NCBI GenBank assembly: GCA_030998225.1
Contig: JAPYXD010000403.1
Coordinates: forward strand, 4,402,001 to 4,466,000
Reading direction: 5' to 3'
Source of the DNA: Diplolepis rosae
Lineage: Eukaryota; Arthropoda; Insecta; Hymenoptera; Diplolepididae
DNA length: 64,000 bases
The notes under the pieces are model-generated. The model did not search any database. It was not told the origin of the DNA and saw nothing but the letters and a program-made list of their open reading frames with translations. The translations under genes were made by a program, and so were the position numbers. The first letter of the stretch is position 1. Every line of letters begins with the position of its first letter. This document shows positions 44,649 to 56,040 of this stretch, piece by piece.

Positions 44649-45005
44649 TCTGTCGCGTCCTGTGACCATCTCTACTATGCTAATAATAGTAATAATTTTT
44701 CACGTCAATTAATGAATCTATAATTGTATAATATGCGGAACCTCTGGATGTGTAAACGTAAACAAGTTGTAAAGGGAAAGAAAGGAGTGAGAAACCATGA
44801 ATGAACATAGTAAAGGTATTGATTATTTTCGGAAGAGGAACTCCGTCTAAATGTGTTATGTCAACAAACCTCTAAGACCTGGCGGCACAGGTAAAGGATT
44901 AACCGGGGGGTCTGCTGCTACGGAAAGGAGGAAAACCGGGGAATCCAGGGAAACCAAAGAGGAGGAGTACTGGGATAGATCCTCTCTTCTACCTTCGGAA
45001 CATGG
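44649..45005 (+). mobile_element. LTR-like fragment related to the 6884 LTR
   Basis: Starts TGTCGCGTCCTGTGACC; shares with the minus-strand LTR at 6884 a G-rich/GGAAACC block followed by a CTTCT-type block. The small ORF here (44856-45092) is not supported. Confidence 0.4.
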
Positions 45006-45697
45006 TGTGACATATAAGGTCACATAAGTTTCACATAAATTTAAGAGTAATGTGAAATTATATATATTTTGAGTCCGGAACTCGCGTTCCAATAACTCGG
45101 GAACTTGACAGTGGATTAGATTTTTCCGTCTTATCTTAGGGGAGTTTTAATAGTTGGAAGAAGGGAGGTGAGAATTTAAACAAAATTGCACAACACATTG
45201 CGGAGTACGCCAGATTGTTTAAAAACTCGGGGATAGTTTAAGGAAAGAGAGGTATGAATATCGATACCAGATTGGTTACTGGCACCCAGATATTCATATG
45301 GAGGAAACAGAAATATACAAAAAATATTCAATTAAAAAGAGTTAGAAAGATTTCGATAGCCAATTCTTTTTTTATTCGTTTTACTTACTTTTTCTTTACT
45401 GTTTTGTAATTATAATCCCTTGAGAAATCGATCCTGTTGGAAGAGTCCTTTTTGGTAATCCTTTAAATTTTGTAAAGTGTGTTTATTCCTAAACTAGAAC
45501 TTTTGATTATTAAAACCGGAGGATCTTGAACCCTTTTTTGGAAATTTAAACTTAGTAAGCGTAGGAACAGGAAAATAAATTTTTACGTTGGAAATACTTA
45601 GTCGAACTTGAAAAATATTAAGAGAAGAGTGCACAAAAATAAAAACTGTGTAAGAAAAGAACTGACTTAAAAAATGAAAATGCATAGCTTTTATGTA

Positions 45698-46624
45698 GTG
45701 TGATCAAATTGGAGGTACTTTTTCCAATAGGGTTTTATTGACATGTCACGCGTAACTACTGTCAAACTAAATACACAATTTTATTCAGTTTTCATTGACA
45801 TTTCATCATGGAAAGACTTACGCCTCAACAACGTTTACAAATCGTACAATTATATTACGAAAATGGACGCTCTGTGAAAAGTGTTTATCGCGCGATCAGG
45901 CCAATTTATGGTGTACATAATCGTCCTACCGAACGCACTATTAAGCATACCATCGGCAAACTCGAGAATAATTCAACATTATTGGATGATACTGGACCGA
46001 TTAGACCACGTACAGCCCGAACTGTAGAGAATATTGCGGCTGTAAATGAGAGTTTTTCTGAAGACCCGGAAGAATCGATTCGGCGCCGATCTCAACAACT
46101 TGGCCTATCTTATAGCACTACCTGGGCGATTTTTGATGCCGGAAATTGAAGCCCGTAATCTGCACGACATTTGGTTCCAACTAAACGGCGCTACATGTCA
46201 TACAGCCCGTAAAACAATGGATTTACTGCGTAGTCGATTCGGTGAGCAATTTATCTCTCGTCTCTTACCGGTGGATTGGCCTCCAAGATCGTGTGATATC
46301 ACACCTTTGGACTTTTATTTGTGGGGGTATGTAAAGTCTAAATGTTTTGTGGATAAACCAGCAACTATTGAGGCATTGGAAGCCAACATTAGTGAAGTTT
46401 TTAGCGAGATACTGACCGAAGTCCTCGAGCGAGTCATTCAAAATTGGTGTTCACGGATGGACGAATCAATAGCGCAGTTGTGTCCAACATTTGAAAGGGG
46501 TTATCTTTAAAAAATAAATGTCGTGAATGGTTCTACACAAAAATAAAAAAGATTGCCCTATCAATTTGAATTTTCGTTGTTTTATTTCAATTTAAAATCC
46601 TATACCTCTAAATTGATCACCCTT
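45698..46624 (+). mobile_element. Mariner-like transposon, internally deleted
   Basis: Inserted at TA (45696-45697, 46625-46626). Imperfect inverted ends gtgtgatcaaattggaggta and ...ttgatcaccctt. ORF 45808-46149 is the HTH DNA-binding part (MERLTPQQRLQIVQLYYENG); 46148-46510 is the C-terminal half. The region carrying the first catalytic Asp is deleted, and the second Asp is Asn (FQLNGATCHTA), so the copy cannot transpose itself. WPPRSCDITPLDFYLWG retains the third acidic residue. Confidence 0.85.
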
Positions 46625-46982
46625 TATTTTCCTCTTTTTCCTTTCTACTTGATTATCTTTTGAGGGAGTTGAGATTACTAGTTTTAGATTTTTGATTGGT
46701 TGAATATCTGTAGTCACTAGTTACGGCCCCGTAATAGTTGACGAAAATCTCAAGAGCTGACCCATTGGGTTGGGCCTAGTAGGAGTTTCTAAACTTTTCC
46801 AGATTCATCGATTTCCTAAGGGATGGCGCTACATGTATATTCTTAAATAAAATACGTTGAAAATTCATTATTTAAACAATTATGTTTACAGATTCCGTTG
46901 AATTTAACTACTAGAAGAGTTAAACTACGAAGTTAGTTTTCTGACGTATTCTTATTAAAGGTCAAATATTCTATCAGATCTA

Positions 46983-48187
46983 TAACTTAATTCGTGCGAT
47001 TTTTTTTCAAAATTTGAACGTTTATTTGAGAAAAACATGTACAATAGTATTATTCAAAGTATTGCCCATTTGTAGCTATGACTTTTTCCCATCTTTCTGG
47101 CAATTTGTGGATTCCATCCCAAACGAACTGCGCCAGCTTGGCGGCCGAGAATGAATCAAGACAATTTTTGTAACCGTGTTCTGATGTGAAACGTATTCCA
47201 GTGAGGGTGTTCTGCATCGACCGGAACAAATGGTAGTATAAGGTGGATGGGGTAAAACTTCCCATCCACTGTTTTCCAAATAGTTCTTAACCGGAATAGC
47301 AACATGGGGCCGAGCGTTGTCATGATGGAAAATTATCGCCTCGTGTCTGGTCGCATATTCCGGGCGTTTTTCGGCTGTTGCTCTCTTCAAACAGACAAAT
47401 TGTGTTCGGTAGCGTTCTCCATTGATGGTTTCACCCGTTTTCAGCAGCTCATAATACAGCACACCCTTCTGATCCCACCAAATACAGAGCACTACTTTCG
47501 CGCCATGGATATTCAGCTTTGCCGTTTATTTGTCTGGTTGACCGGATTTCACATATGATTTTTTGCGCTAGGGGTTGTCGTAATGGATCCATTTTTCATT
47601 ACCAGTAACAATCCGATGCAAAAATGACTTCTTTTTGTGGCGTTCCAGCTGCATTTCGGACATGCAAAATCGCCTTCCAACATCTCTGGGCTCGAGTTCA
47701 TGTGGAACCCACTTTCTTTGCTTTTGAATGTATCCGGCTGCTTTTAAACATTTTCAAGCGGCTGCTTGAGTGACTCCGAAAGAGTCTGCGAGATCTTCTT
47801 GTGTTTGGCAACAATCTTCATCGAGTAATGCTTCCAGTTCTTCATATTCAAACTTTTTTAGCTGCCCAGGACGTTCTTCGTTTTTGGCACGCTCGCTCAG
47901 CTAGAGCATGTTCACCACAAACTTCCACCAAAATACAATGACTTTCTGCAGCAGTTTTCTTCATATTAAAGTAATGAAGAAGAACTCCCCGCAAAAACAC
48001 TTTTTCAGGCACAAAGTTCGACGTATTTGTGTGAAGAAAATTATTGTTGTTCATACTTCAAATGAATGACATATACTGGAAAAGACGCACAATGACAGTA
48101 GCTTTCCAACGCATGTTCGGAATATTAGAATGATGGAATAATGATCAAGTTACGTCATCTCCTTAGCAAACCGCACGAATTAAGTTA
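46983..48187 (-). mobile_element. Mariner (SETMAR-like lineage), dead
   Basis: 1205 bp between TA duplications (46981-46982, 48188-48189); inverted ends start TAACTTAATTCGTGCG. The minus-strand transposase is frameshifted: N-terminus 47848-48054 (VFLRGVLLHYFNMKKTAAES), middle 47076-47492 (IWWDQKGVLYYELL, HHDNARPHVA), C-terminus 47050-47265. The first catalytic Asp is Asn (TGNEKWIHYD) and the segment with the third Asp is deleted (PPYT joined to YYHLFRS), so it is inactive. Confidence 0.88.
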
Positions 48188-48679
48188 TAGATCCAACACT
48201 CAAAATTATATAAGTTTTTTAATTAAGAAATAGGATGAATTTATACACCAGTTTTCTCTTAATGGATTTTATTTCTTACAATATAAACACTAATTCTAAA
48301 ATCTAACTTTGAATAGTAATTTTCTATTACTTTGTTGTAACATTTTTATTTGTAGGTAAAGATTTATTCTCCGAATATTGATTACAAATTAAATTGGAGT
48401 TTTTGTGAATGAGATTGATTTAGAGTTTACGAAGTTCATAAAGAATAGTAATATATTTTTCTAAAGGTAAAATAGTATGGTTTGTTAAATTACTATTGAA
48501 AATAAATATGAAATATATTCAAGTAAATATCGAATAAATTGATACTTGAACTTCTTAGAATTAATTCAAAATACAATGGAGAATGTATGAATAATGTTTA
48601 GTAAATTATAAAGTGTGTGACGTTGCAAAATTTTGCAACTCACAAACATTTTTTTTCTTAAGTAATACATTATTTTCTT

Positions 48680-49377
48680 AATTGAGCGGCCGGATGCAAT
48701 AATCGGTCGAGCGCTCGAAAACTCGAAAAAGCCATTGGACACGTTGTGACGTCACAAGTAAAAACTGAAAGTCCGAAATCACATAAATAAAAAATATAAT
48801 GTTATAGAACTCTTAAAATCAAATCGAGGTTGTATTGGAAATTTTTTTGTAAAGTTCATACTTTTGACAATAAAAAATAAAATAAACAGATTTTTCAGAC
48901 CAGAAAAACCGTGCTTTTGAATGCACAACTCGACGAAACTTGGTTAAGTTATTAGTAAAATTAATAGTTTTTGGTGTCCATCTACTCGTAATGCTTCAGC
49001 GATGCCTCCACGCTAATTAAAGTGATAAAAAATTTATAATTTATTAATAATATTTCAATTGAAAGTTAAAACCATGTTTTTCCCTCTTCCAAGAGGAATA
49101 ACTTTCGGACTGTTAGTGCTATGAAAAACTTTTAGCGACAAAGTTGTTCCTTAATAAATGAGGCAACTTTTAGGAGGTTTGGGAATCAATCAACAAAAAA
49201 TCAAGTAGTTAAAAGGCGATGTGAAACTGTGAACACTCGGCACGCGCATGACCGAATCGCACTCAGATTCAACAGTCTTATGTGCCATCATCGATAAAAT
49301 ATTCTTTTTATTGGTGTACAATGAAAAATAATCTTGAAAAAATAATATTTATATTCCAAACTTAATTTACATTAGGT
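48680..49377 (+). repeat. Left terminal inverted repeat
   Basis: Pairs with 57343-58040. Contains a tract gatgcaataatcggtcgagc at the outer end. Confidence 0.85.
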
Positions 49378-49600
49378 TGTTACCAGGCCACATGATGACC
49401 TCCTTCCCCCAGGATTAGTTACCCAAATATGTAGAGGTTGATGACCTCCCCCTCCTAGGTTTAGCTGTCTATATATGTAGAGGTTCAGGCAGGCATCGTC
49501 AGTTCTTCTCTAAAATCTCTCACGAATAAAAACATACAAAGTGACATCAGTTTGATGTCACTACCTTTAAAAATTAGAAAGTTTAGTTTTCACTATAACA
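49378..49600 (+). repeat. 5' LTR of element B
   Basis: TGTTACCAGG...CACTATAACA, contains two copies of a gatgacctcc block. Element B PBS follows. Confidence 0.92.
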
Positions 49601-49603
49601 TTT

Positions 49604-49623
49604 TGGCGATCCTGCCACGATCC
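49604..49623 (+). other. Primer binding site
   Basis: TGGCGATCCTGCCACGATCC starts three bases after the LTR; TGG pairs with tRNA CCA. The tRNA is not assigned. Confidence 0.6.
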
Positions 49624-50476
49624 GCTTAAGTTCTCGGTTTTTAATTTCTACGAAAATCCACATAGAACGCGGACCTGTGCGAGACTTGGAATCCACGGAC
49701 CCAAGAAGCTAAAGAAACTTTACGAAGTTTTAAAAATAAGAAGAACTACGGACTTCACTACGGTAAGCCCGAAAACAGGAATAAGTAGCTGATAATAAAA
49801 ATTAGTTGGTGAATTTAGTAGCCACTATACCACGTAAATTATCAGTGAAAGATTCCATTAAAATTGAACGAGGCCCGCAATCAGGCGGAAGACGCATCTG
49901 CGTAAGTAAGCAGCCAACGCCCAGCCAGGCAACCGGTTCTCAACAGTAAGCTGACTCATCTCTTCGACACGTCAAGGAAGGCAGGCGGTCTACGGATCCC
50001 ACATCAGGCCACGAGTAGCACAGTAAGCATTACTTCTAGAAAGTGAAAGTATTGTAAACATTTTTCAATCGATCTTGGGCCTTAGAGTATAAATCCTCTT
50101 TACGTACGTTGCACGGCGACTGTACTACGGTACAGGTGAGGTAAAGTTGAGGCAAGATCGGGTTGGCTATACTCTGTGTGTTCACAAGCACTGGCCACCC
50201 TTAACAAATTAAGTATCACTACCTCAAAATCAGTAGCAGTTTGTAGCAACTTATACTGCATTTTGTTGTATTAAAAAATAAACATTTAAAATTTTAACGC
50301 GACATTCTACACCCGAGTCACAAACAATAGATAAGTAGGTACACTGGCGTTTGATAAACACCGAGATAGCACGCTCTATCAAACTGACTCATCCTACGAT
50401 ACGGAATCATCCTCTTTAAATTTCCCAATCCCCCTCTTACACCACTGACGAATTACTAGTAAGGGTTCTCAACCAA
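49624..50476 (+). other. Untranslated leader of element B
   Basis: No ORF; leads from the PBS to the gag ATG. Moderately GC-rich (about 49860-50040). Confidence 0.5.
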
Positions 50477-51682
50477 ATGGAAACTCTTACTATCTCATTC
50501 AACGCCCTGAAAAAAGAAAACGAAAATAGGATAGATGAAATTTCAAGATTATCAAAGAAATTAGGAGGAGCAGGGACAGTAGAAACAGATAGTGAATCCC
50601 AGCAACGACCAGAAGCGACAGACGATCATTCTTCGGTCGAAGAAAAAACATTCCAAAGAAAAGAAACATTTAGACCAAGACAGGAAAATATTTACGGTCA
50701 ATCACAATTTTTCCCAACAACTGTCCCAACAGCACCACACGAGGAACGGAAAATGGGAGCCAAGTTAGCAATTGAAACGATAAAGCCAATTAACGGCCAG
50801 AACGACATGGGAGTAGAAGATTTTATAAAAACGGTAAAGAGAGCTAGAATAAGATGCGAAGAACCAGAAATTCTTTTAGATTTAATTTTAGCAAAGAAAA
50901 TTACACATGTGGCAGAAAAAGCCATTAGATATATGCAAATAAACTCCTATGAAGATTTATACGCGGCACTCAGACAAAATTTGAGACAAACCAGTTCATT
51001 AATTTCATTAAAATCTAAATTAGAAAGCTGCAAGCAAGGCTTAACAGAAACGGTTCAGAACTTCACGACGAGGTTTCGACAAATAACAAATGAAATAAAT
51101 TACCTAGTCCAATCCCAGCACGTAAACCCCACTAAACGAAGACTTAAAATAGAATTCGAAGAAGAAGAAGCCGTTAACCGCTACTTATTAAATTTAAAAA
51201 GAGAAATTGGAATGCAGGTACGTCTGTTAAAACCGAACACAGTAAACGAGGCTCAAGCATTAGCCATCGAAACTGAAACATGGTTAAAAGACAGCCAGCC
51301 TGTCAGACAAATTATCAAACCACCAGTAAAAATATGGGCCAAATCACCCGGACCACCTCGACTCAGTGCAAATACTACACCTAGAGCACAGAATAGTACC
51401 ATACCACTGAGTGACAGATTTAAAATGAATTGCTTCAAGTGCGGCAAAATAGGTCATATATCTTCACAGTGCCAAGTGAAGCAGGGTTTTCCCCCAGGCC
51501 ATGGTTTCAAGCGACCACCTCCGGTAAGAGCAATCCTAGAGGAAGAAACAGAAGCGGAAAACATGACAGAGGAAGAAATAACGGAGCAACTGATCTTCGA
51601 GGAATCAGCCGAATTTCTTCCATATGCGGAAGATTACGAACAATCGATGCCAGAAGAAAAACTGGAAGATACAGATTATTAG
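50477..51682 (+). CDS. gag: Gag of element B
   Basis: 401 residues from ATG at 50477. Capsid-like middle (NLRQTSSLISLKSKLES, LKREIGMQVRLL) and one zinc knuckle CFKCGKIGHISSQC at ~residue 319, then an acidic tail. Ends in the overlap with the protease, which lies in the -1 frame. Confidence 0.85.
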   Translation: METLTISFNALKKENENRIDEISRLSKKLGGAGTVETDSESQQRPEATDDHSSVEEKTFQRKETFRPRQENIYGQSQFFPTTVPTAPHEERKMGAKLAIETIKPINGQNDMGVEDFIKTVKRARIRCEEPEILLDLILAKKITHVAEKAIRYMQINSYEDLYAALRQNLRQTSSLISLKSKLESCKQGLTETVQNFTTRFRQITNEINYLVQSQHVNPTKRRLKIEFEEEEAVNRYLLNLKREIGMQVRLLKPNTVNEAQALAIETETWLKDSQPVRQIIKPPVKIWAKSPGPPRLSANTTPRAQNSTIPLSDRFKMNCFKCGKIGHISSQCQVKQGFPPGHGFKRPPPVRAILEEETEAENMTEEEITEQLIFEESAEFLPYAEDYEQSMPEEKLEDTDY

Positions 51683-52155
51683 TAGACTCAGGAGCTGCTA
51701 TAAACATAATCAAAGAAAAAATATTGGATGATAAAGACGAAAGGAAATCTACTCACAAAACATTCCTAATGGCTAACGATCGCCATATCTCTAAACATTC
51801 TACAAAATTAAACTTTTTTGGACAAGAACACGTTTTCTACATAGTACCCAACGATTTTCCCTTACCAGAAGGAGGTATAATTGGAATTAAATTCTTTGAA
51901 AAATATCTAAGATACGCGATCACGAACAGTCACCTCGTGCTAAATAAGGTAAAGCTACCTTTGCATCTAAGCAATGATTTCATACCAGGAAAATCCGAAA
52001 AGATATGTACCATTTCTACTGACGCAGAAGATCAAGATATTATCATTATAGATGATAAGGAAATCCCCGACGGACTCTACACTATACGAAACGGACAAAT
52101 AAAAATCCCATTGAAAAATAATGAGGATTACCCTAAAAAAAGATTAACGAAGACA
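51670..52155 (+). pseudogene. pol: Protease of element B
   Basis: LLVDSGAAINIIKEKI is the active site (DSG). The frame is -1 relative to gag, consistent with programmed frameshifting. The frame ends at a deletion that removes the N-terminal RT motifs. Confidence 0.8.
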
Positions 52156-52939
52156 CGGATAAAGATGATTGCCCATTACCAATGATCGACGATATATTAG
52201 ACCACTTAGGAAAAGCTAAGTTCTTTTCTGCCTTTGACCTCTCAGCTGGATTCCACCAAATCCCGATGAAGGAAGAAGACAAAAAGTACACTGCGTTTTC
52301 TACAACCCAAGGATATTTCGAATACAATCGCATGCCTTTCGGTTTAAAGAACGCACCAGCCACTTTCCAAAGAATGATGGATAATGCATTCAGAGGATTA
52401 ATCGGAACAAAATGCTTTGCGTACATAGATGACATTGTGATATTCGGAAGCTCAATTCAGGAACATAATGAGAACTTAGTAGCAGTCATGGAAAGAATCT
52501 ACCAGTTAGGACTAAGATTAGAACCGAAAAAATGTGAATACCTTAAACCAGAACTATAATACCTTGGACACATAATAACCAAAGAAGGAGTCAAACCCAA
52601 CCCTGAAAAAATAAACTGCATAAAAGAATTCAGACCATTGAAAACTGTAAAAGATGGGCAATCATTTTTAGGACTTGCAGGTTACTATAGGAAATTCATC
52701 AAGAATTTCTCTACTATAGCGAGACCCTTAACAAAGCTAACTCAGAAAGAGACAATATTCGATTGGACCCCAGACTGCGAAAAAGCTTTTACGATTTGAA
52801 GAACGCATTGATAACCGCACCAGTTTTAAAATTCCCTGATTTTTCCAAACAATTTATACTGACTACGGACGCATCCAACTGTGGATTAGGAGCAGTATTG
52901 AGCCAAGACGGGCACCCTTGTCTTTTTATATAAAGAACA
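52156..52939 (+). pseudogene. pol: Reverse transcriptase of element B, partial
   Basis: FSAFDLSAGFHQIPM, MPFGLKNAPATFQRMMD and FAYIDDIVIF (YIDD). The upstream ~130 residues are deleted, just before the EDTDKDDCPLP segment. A TAA (Gln-to-stop) at 52557 and a stop near 52933 break the frame; LGHIITKEGVKPNPEK and LGLAGYYRKFI follow. Confidence 0.85.
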
Positions 52940-54838
52940 TTGAACAAAGCCGAAGAAAAATACACCACCTCTGAAAAAGAACTTTTAGCAATTGTATGGG
53001 CTATGAAACGCCTCAGACAATATCTTCTCGGAAAGAAATTCAAAATTCAAACAGACCACCGTGCTTTAGTTTGGCTACACAATGTGAAAGATCCTAGCTC
53101 AAGACTTTTACGATGGAGACTTCGTATGGAAGAATACGAATACGAAATAGAATATGTAAAAGGAAAAGAAAATAAAGTAGCGGATTGTCTATCCAGACTT
53201 TTTCCCATCACTAAGGACACATTACAAGAAGCAATGGAAAAAACCGGAATTAGTACTGAAGAAGAAGAACCAAGCTTGGAAGACCAGTCACCGGAAATAG
53301 AAACATTCGACACGCCGCGAATAACAAAAGACGAAATTTTAAAAGAAAAAATCAAATTAACCGCGAGGCGAATGAGAGAACCATCAGAAAATGAAACCAC
53401 AGAAACGGAAGAAGAAATCACGGAAACACCAGGAGACAATACTAATTTATATACGGATTTTATAAATTGGAAACTACAACCAGTCAAAGGCAAAATTAAA
53501 ACAAAGCCTAACGCTGTCGGCAAACTTTGGAAAGAAGTAACTAAGGATGAAATGTCTATGTACAACGAAGATGATTGGCTGTATAAATTAAGTTGGTTTA
53601 TCGAAGAATTCGTTAACAGAAAACTCTCAATTATTAGATTATCCTTTGGAGATCCTCTATTTACATTTCTGGAGCGAGAAGTAATTCAAGAAATAATGGA
53701 ATTCCTATCAAACTATTATCCAGATAAGAATTTCCACATTTGTTTCTCTACAACCCGAGAATTAACTAAGGAAGAACGAAAACAAATTATTAAAGAAGCT
53801 CATAGGGATCACACTGGCGAACAAAATACTATCGAAAAAGCCAAGAGAATCGGAATTTGGACCAACATGGTCCAAGACATTAAGGACTATGTCAAAAAAT
53901 GCCTTATATGCCAACTACAAAAGACCACGCGAATTAAGAATCAATCAGAAAGTATAATACCCGACATACCACTCAATCCAAATGATAAAATAGCACTGGA
54001 TATTTTTGGACCGTTACCCACTACACCTAGAGGTAACAAATACATACTTAGTATTCAGGATAGATTGACCAGATACACCACTTTAATACCGTTAGAAAGT
54101 GAAACCTCAACAGCAATAGTAGAAGCTCTGATAGAACAATATATTTACATTTATGGATCTCCTAAAATTATGCTCACTGATCAAGGGTCTAACTTTCTAT
54201 CTGAGTTAATGGACCAATTTGAGAAAGCTTTGAAAATCAAACATATTAAAACTACAGCATTCCATCCACAATCCAACGGAAACATTGAAAGAATGCACTC
54301 AACCCTGAATAATCTGATCAAAACTAGCATGGCAGAAAATCAGAATAACTGGGACGAAAATCTAAAATATGTAACATTCGCAATAAATTCAACAGTAAAT
54401 CAAACCACGGGATTCACACCCTTTGAACTCACGTTTGGAAGATTACCAAATATACCATCTCAAATTGAAAACTCACCCAATTTAACCCATCAAGATCTGA
54501 TTAGAAAATGGAGGAAAAAACACGAGGAAAACATCAGAAAAGCTAAAGAAAGAATCCAAGTGGAATTAGAAAAAACTAAGAAAAGATTGGATGAAGGAAT
54601 AACAAGAACGCATCCTTTATACAAGCCAGGGAACCTAGTTAAAATCTTAAATAACACCAAACGAAACAAATTAGAACAATCCTGGAAAGGTCCTTACGAA
54701 GTTATAGATTACCTAGATAATAATAATCTACGCATTAGGAATAAAGATAAAATACTGAGAGTACACATAGATCAGTGTATGCCTTATTTTTTAGATGAGG
54801 ACCCTAGTACTTCTAATAGCGGCAATGGCCAACTGTAA
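52940..54838 (+). CDS. pol: RNase H and integrase of element B
   Basis: 632-residue ORF. RNase H part (YTTSEKELLAIVWAM, QTDHRALVWL, KVADCLSR). Integrase: zinc region with C321 and C324 but only one clear His, since the expected GGH is GEQ (Gln295). Core triad D354 (ALDIFGPL), D414 (LTDQGSNF), E450 (QSNGNIERM). The finger change may impair integration. Confidence 0.85.
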   Translation: MNKAEEKYTTSEKELLAIVWAMKRLRQYLLGKKFKIQTDHRALVWLHNVKDPSSRLLRWRLRMEEYEYEIEYVKGKENKVADCLSRLFPITKDTLQEAMEKTGISTEEEEPSLEDQSPEIETFDTPRITKDEILKEKIKLTARRMREPSENETTETEEEITETPGDNTNLYTDFINWKLQPVKGKIKTKPNAVGKLWKEVTKDEMSMYNEDDWLYKLSWFIEEFVNRKLSIIRLSFGDPLFTFLEREVIQEIMEFLSNYYPDKNFHICFSTTRELTKEERKQIIKEAHRDHTGEQNTIEKAKRIGIWTNMVQDIKDYVKKCLICQLQKTTRIKNQSESIIPDIPLNPNDKIALDIFGPLPTTPRGNKYILSIQDRLTRYTTLIPLESETSTAIVEALIEQYIYIYGSPKIMLTDQGSNFLSELMDQFEKALKIKHIKTTAFHPQSNGNIERMHSTLNNLIKTSMAENQNNWDENLKYVTFAINSTVNQTTGFTPFELTFGRLPNIPSQIENSPNLTHQDLIRKWRKKHEENIRKAKERIQVELEKTKKRLDEGITRTHPLYKPGNLVKILNNTKRNKLEQSWKGPYEVIDYLDNNNLRIRNKDKILRVHIDQCMPYFLDEDPSTSNSGNGQL

Positions 54839-55777
54839 AGCCAATTACACCTTACAACCGTCAAAATTCCCATTATAGAACAGGAAGAGGGTACCATCAA
54901 ACATATTATACCTATCCCTTATCCTATCCAAAACCTATATTGTGCAGTTATTCCCGACCATGACTATTTAATAAAATTTAGAGACTCATATGTAATTACT
55001 GACAAGGAAACAATAAATAAATGTACGACGATAAGCGAATATAAAATTTGCGAAAGAAGCCAACCAAACCTCAGGCTGACTGACAGTGAAACATGCGAAG
55101 CTACGATATTCAAGCGATACTCAGAGAACAAATGTAAAACTTCAACTTTTGCTTTACACAAAGAAATCTTCATACCCGTACTAAACGGATACATAATAGT
55201 ACTAATGAACGAGGTATATTTAGATATTAGCTGCGAAACAGGAATAGAACACCTAAAGATTAAACAACCCTCACTACTAGCGGGCTCAAATTGTAAAATC
55301 TATAATGGAATGGACGCACTGTACCTTAGCAAAAATCTAAAGGGACAATTTTACAACGAATTCAATGCGACCTACAACATTAGTTACTCTAACGACGATC
55401 TAAAAACCGTAGAAAGTAAATTAATACGTCTCCCTAAAATCATAGATAACAATAAATTACGACAAGCCAAATTAAGCCTAGACGATGCAGAAAATATGTT
55501 AAAATCAATAGCCATTAACAGAAAACTAAGAACATGGAGAGAAACAACTATGGATTGGTTAAGCTATTTAGGTTACGCAGCGCTAGGATTAGGATCAGCC
55601 TATGTTCTGTACAGATTAGGAATACTCGAATTCATACAAAAGTGTATGCTCAAAAAACTCTGTATATTCTGTGTAAAAACAAAGGTAACAACGCCGACGA
55701 ACGTCGTCACGTACAATTCTAGCTTGCAACCCTTGGTGATCACCGAAATACCAAAAGTAAGGAGGGTAAGAATTTAG
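54839..55777 (+). pseudogene. env: Envelope of element B, N-terminally deleted
   Basis: Near 54805-54880 a signal-peptide-like start (LVLLIAAMANC) opens in another frame. The later part (YCAVIPDHDYLIKF, NKCTTISEYKICE) and ORF 55205-55777 with a membrane span (WLSYLGYAALGLGSAYV, ~55553-55625) resemble the errantivirus Env C-terminus. Most of the ectodomain, including any cleavage site, is missing. Confidence 0.65.
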
Positions 55778-55802
55778 TAAATTAAGAGACTAATTTATGT
55801 CT

Positions 55803-55813
55803 AAAAAGGGGAG
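55803..55813 (+). other. Polypurine tract
   Basis: AAAAAGGGGAG directly before the 3' LTR. Confidence 0.8.
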
Positions 55814-56036
55814 TGTTACCAGGCCAGATGATGACCTCCTTCCCCCAGGTTTAGTTATCCATATATGTAGAGGTTGATGACCTCCCCCTCCTAGATTTAG
55901 CTGTCTATATATGTAGAGGTTCAGGCAGGCCTCGTCAGTTCTTCTCTAACATCTCTCAAGAATAAAAACATACAAAGTGACATCAGTTTGATGTCACTAC
56001 CTTTAAAAATTAGAAAGTTTAGTTTTCACTATAACA
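55814..56036 (+). repeat. 3' LTR of element B
   Basis: Same length as the 5' LTR, about 8 differences; ends ACTATAACA followed by AGGT. Confidence 0.92.
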
Positions 56037-56040
56037 AGGT

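Larger units (their letters stand above)
45006..48613. mobile_element. 5' part of the 2.6-kb LTR family, with two mariners inside
   Basis: 45006-45697, 46625-46982 and 48188-48613 align to 25604-27400 (for example gattggttactggcaccca and gctgacccattgggttggg). Copy 1 lacks the mariners and shows the empty sites. The right part is missing beyond 48613, where an 18-bp perfect palindrome (48622-48639) begins unrelated sequence. Confidence 0.8.
49378..56036 (+). mobile_element. Errantivirus-like Gypsy element B
   Basis: Two 223-bp LTRs (about 8 differences, ~96% identical), perfect AGGT target duplication (49374-49377, 56037-56040), PBS, PPT, gag, pol and an envelope remnant. Nested in the DNA transposon, so younger than it. 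Defective: the RT N-terminus is deleted, with stops at 52557 and 52933, and the envelope is truncated. Confidence 0.92.
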
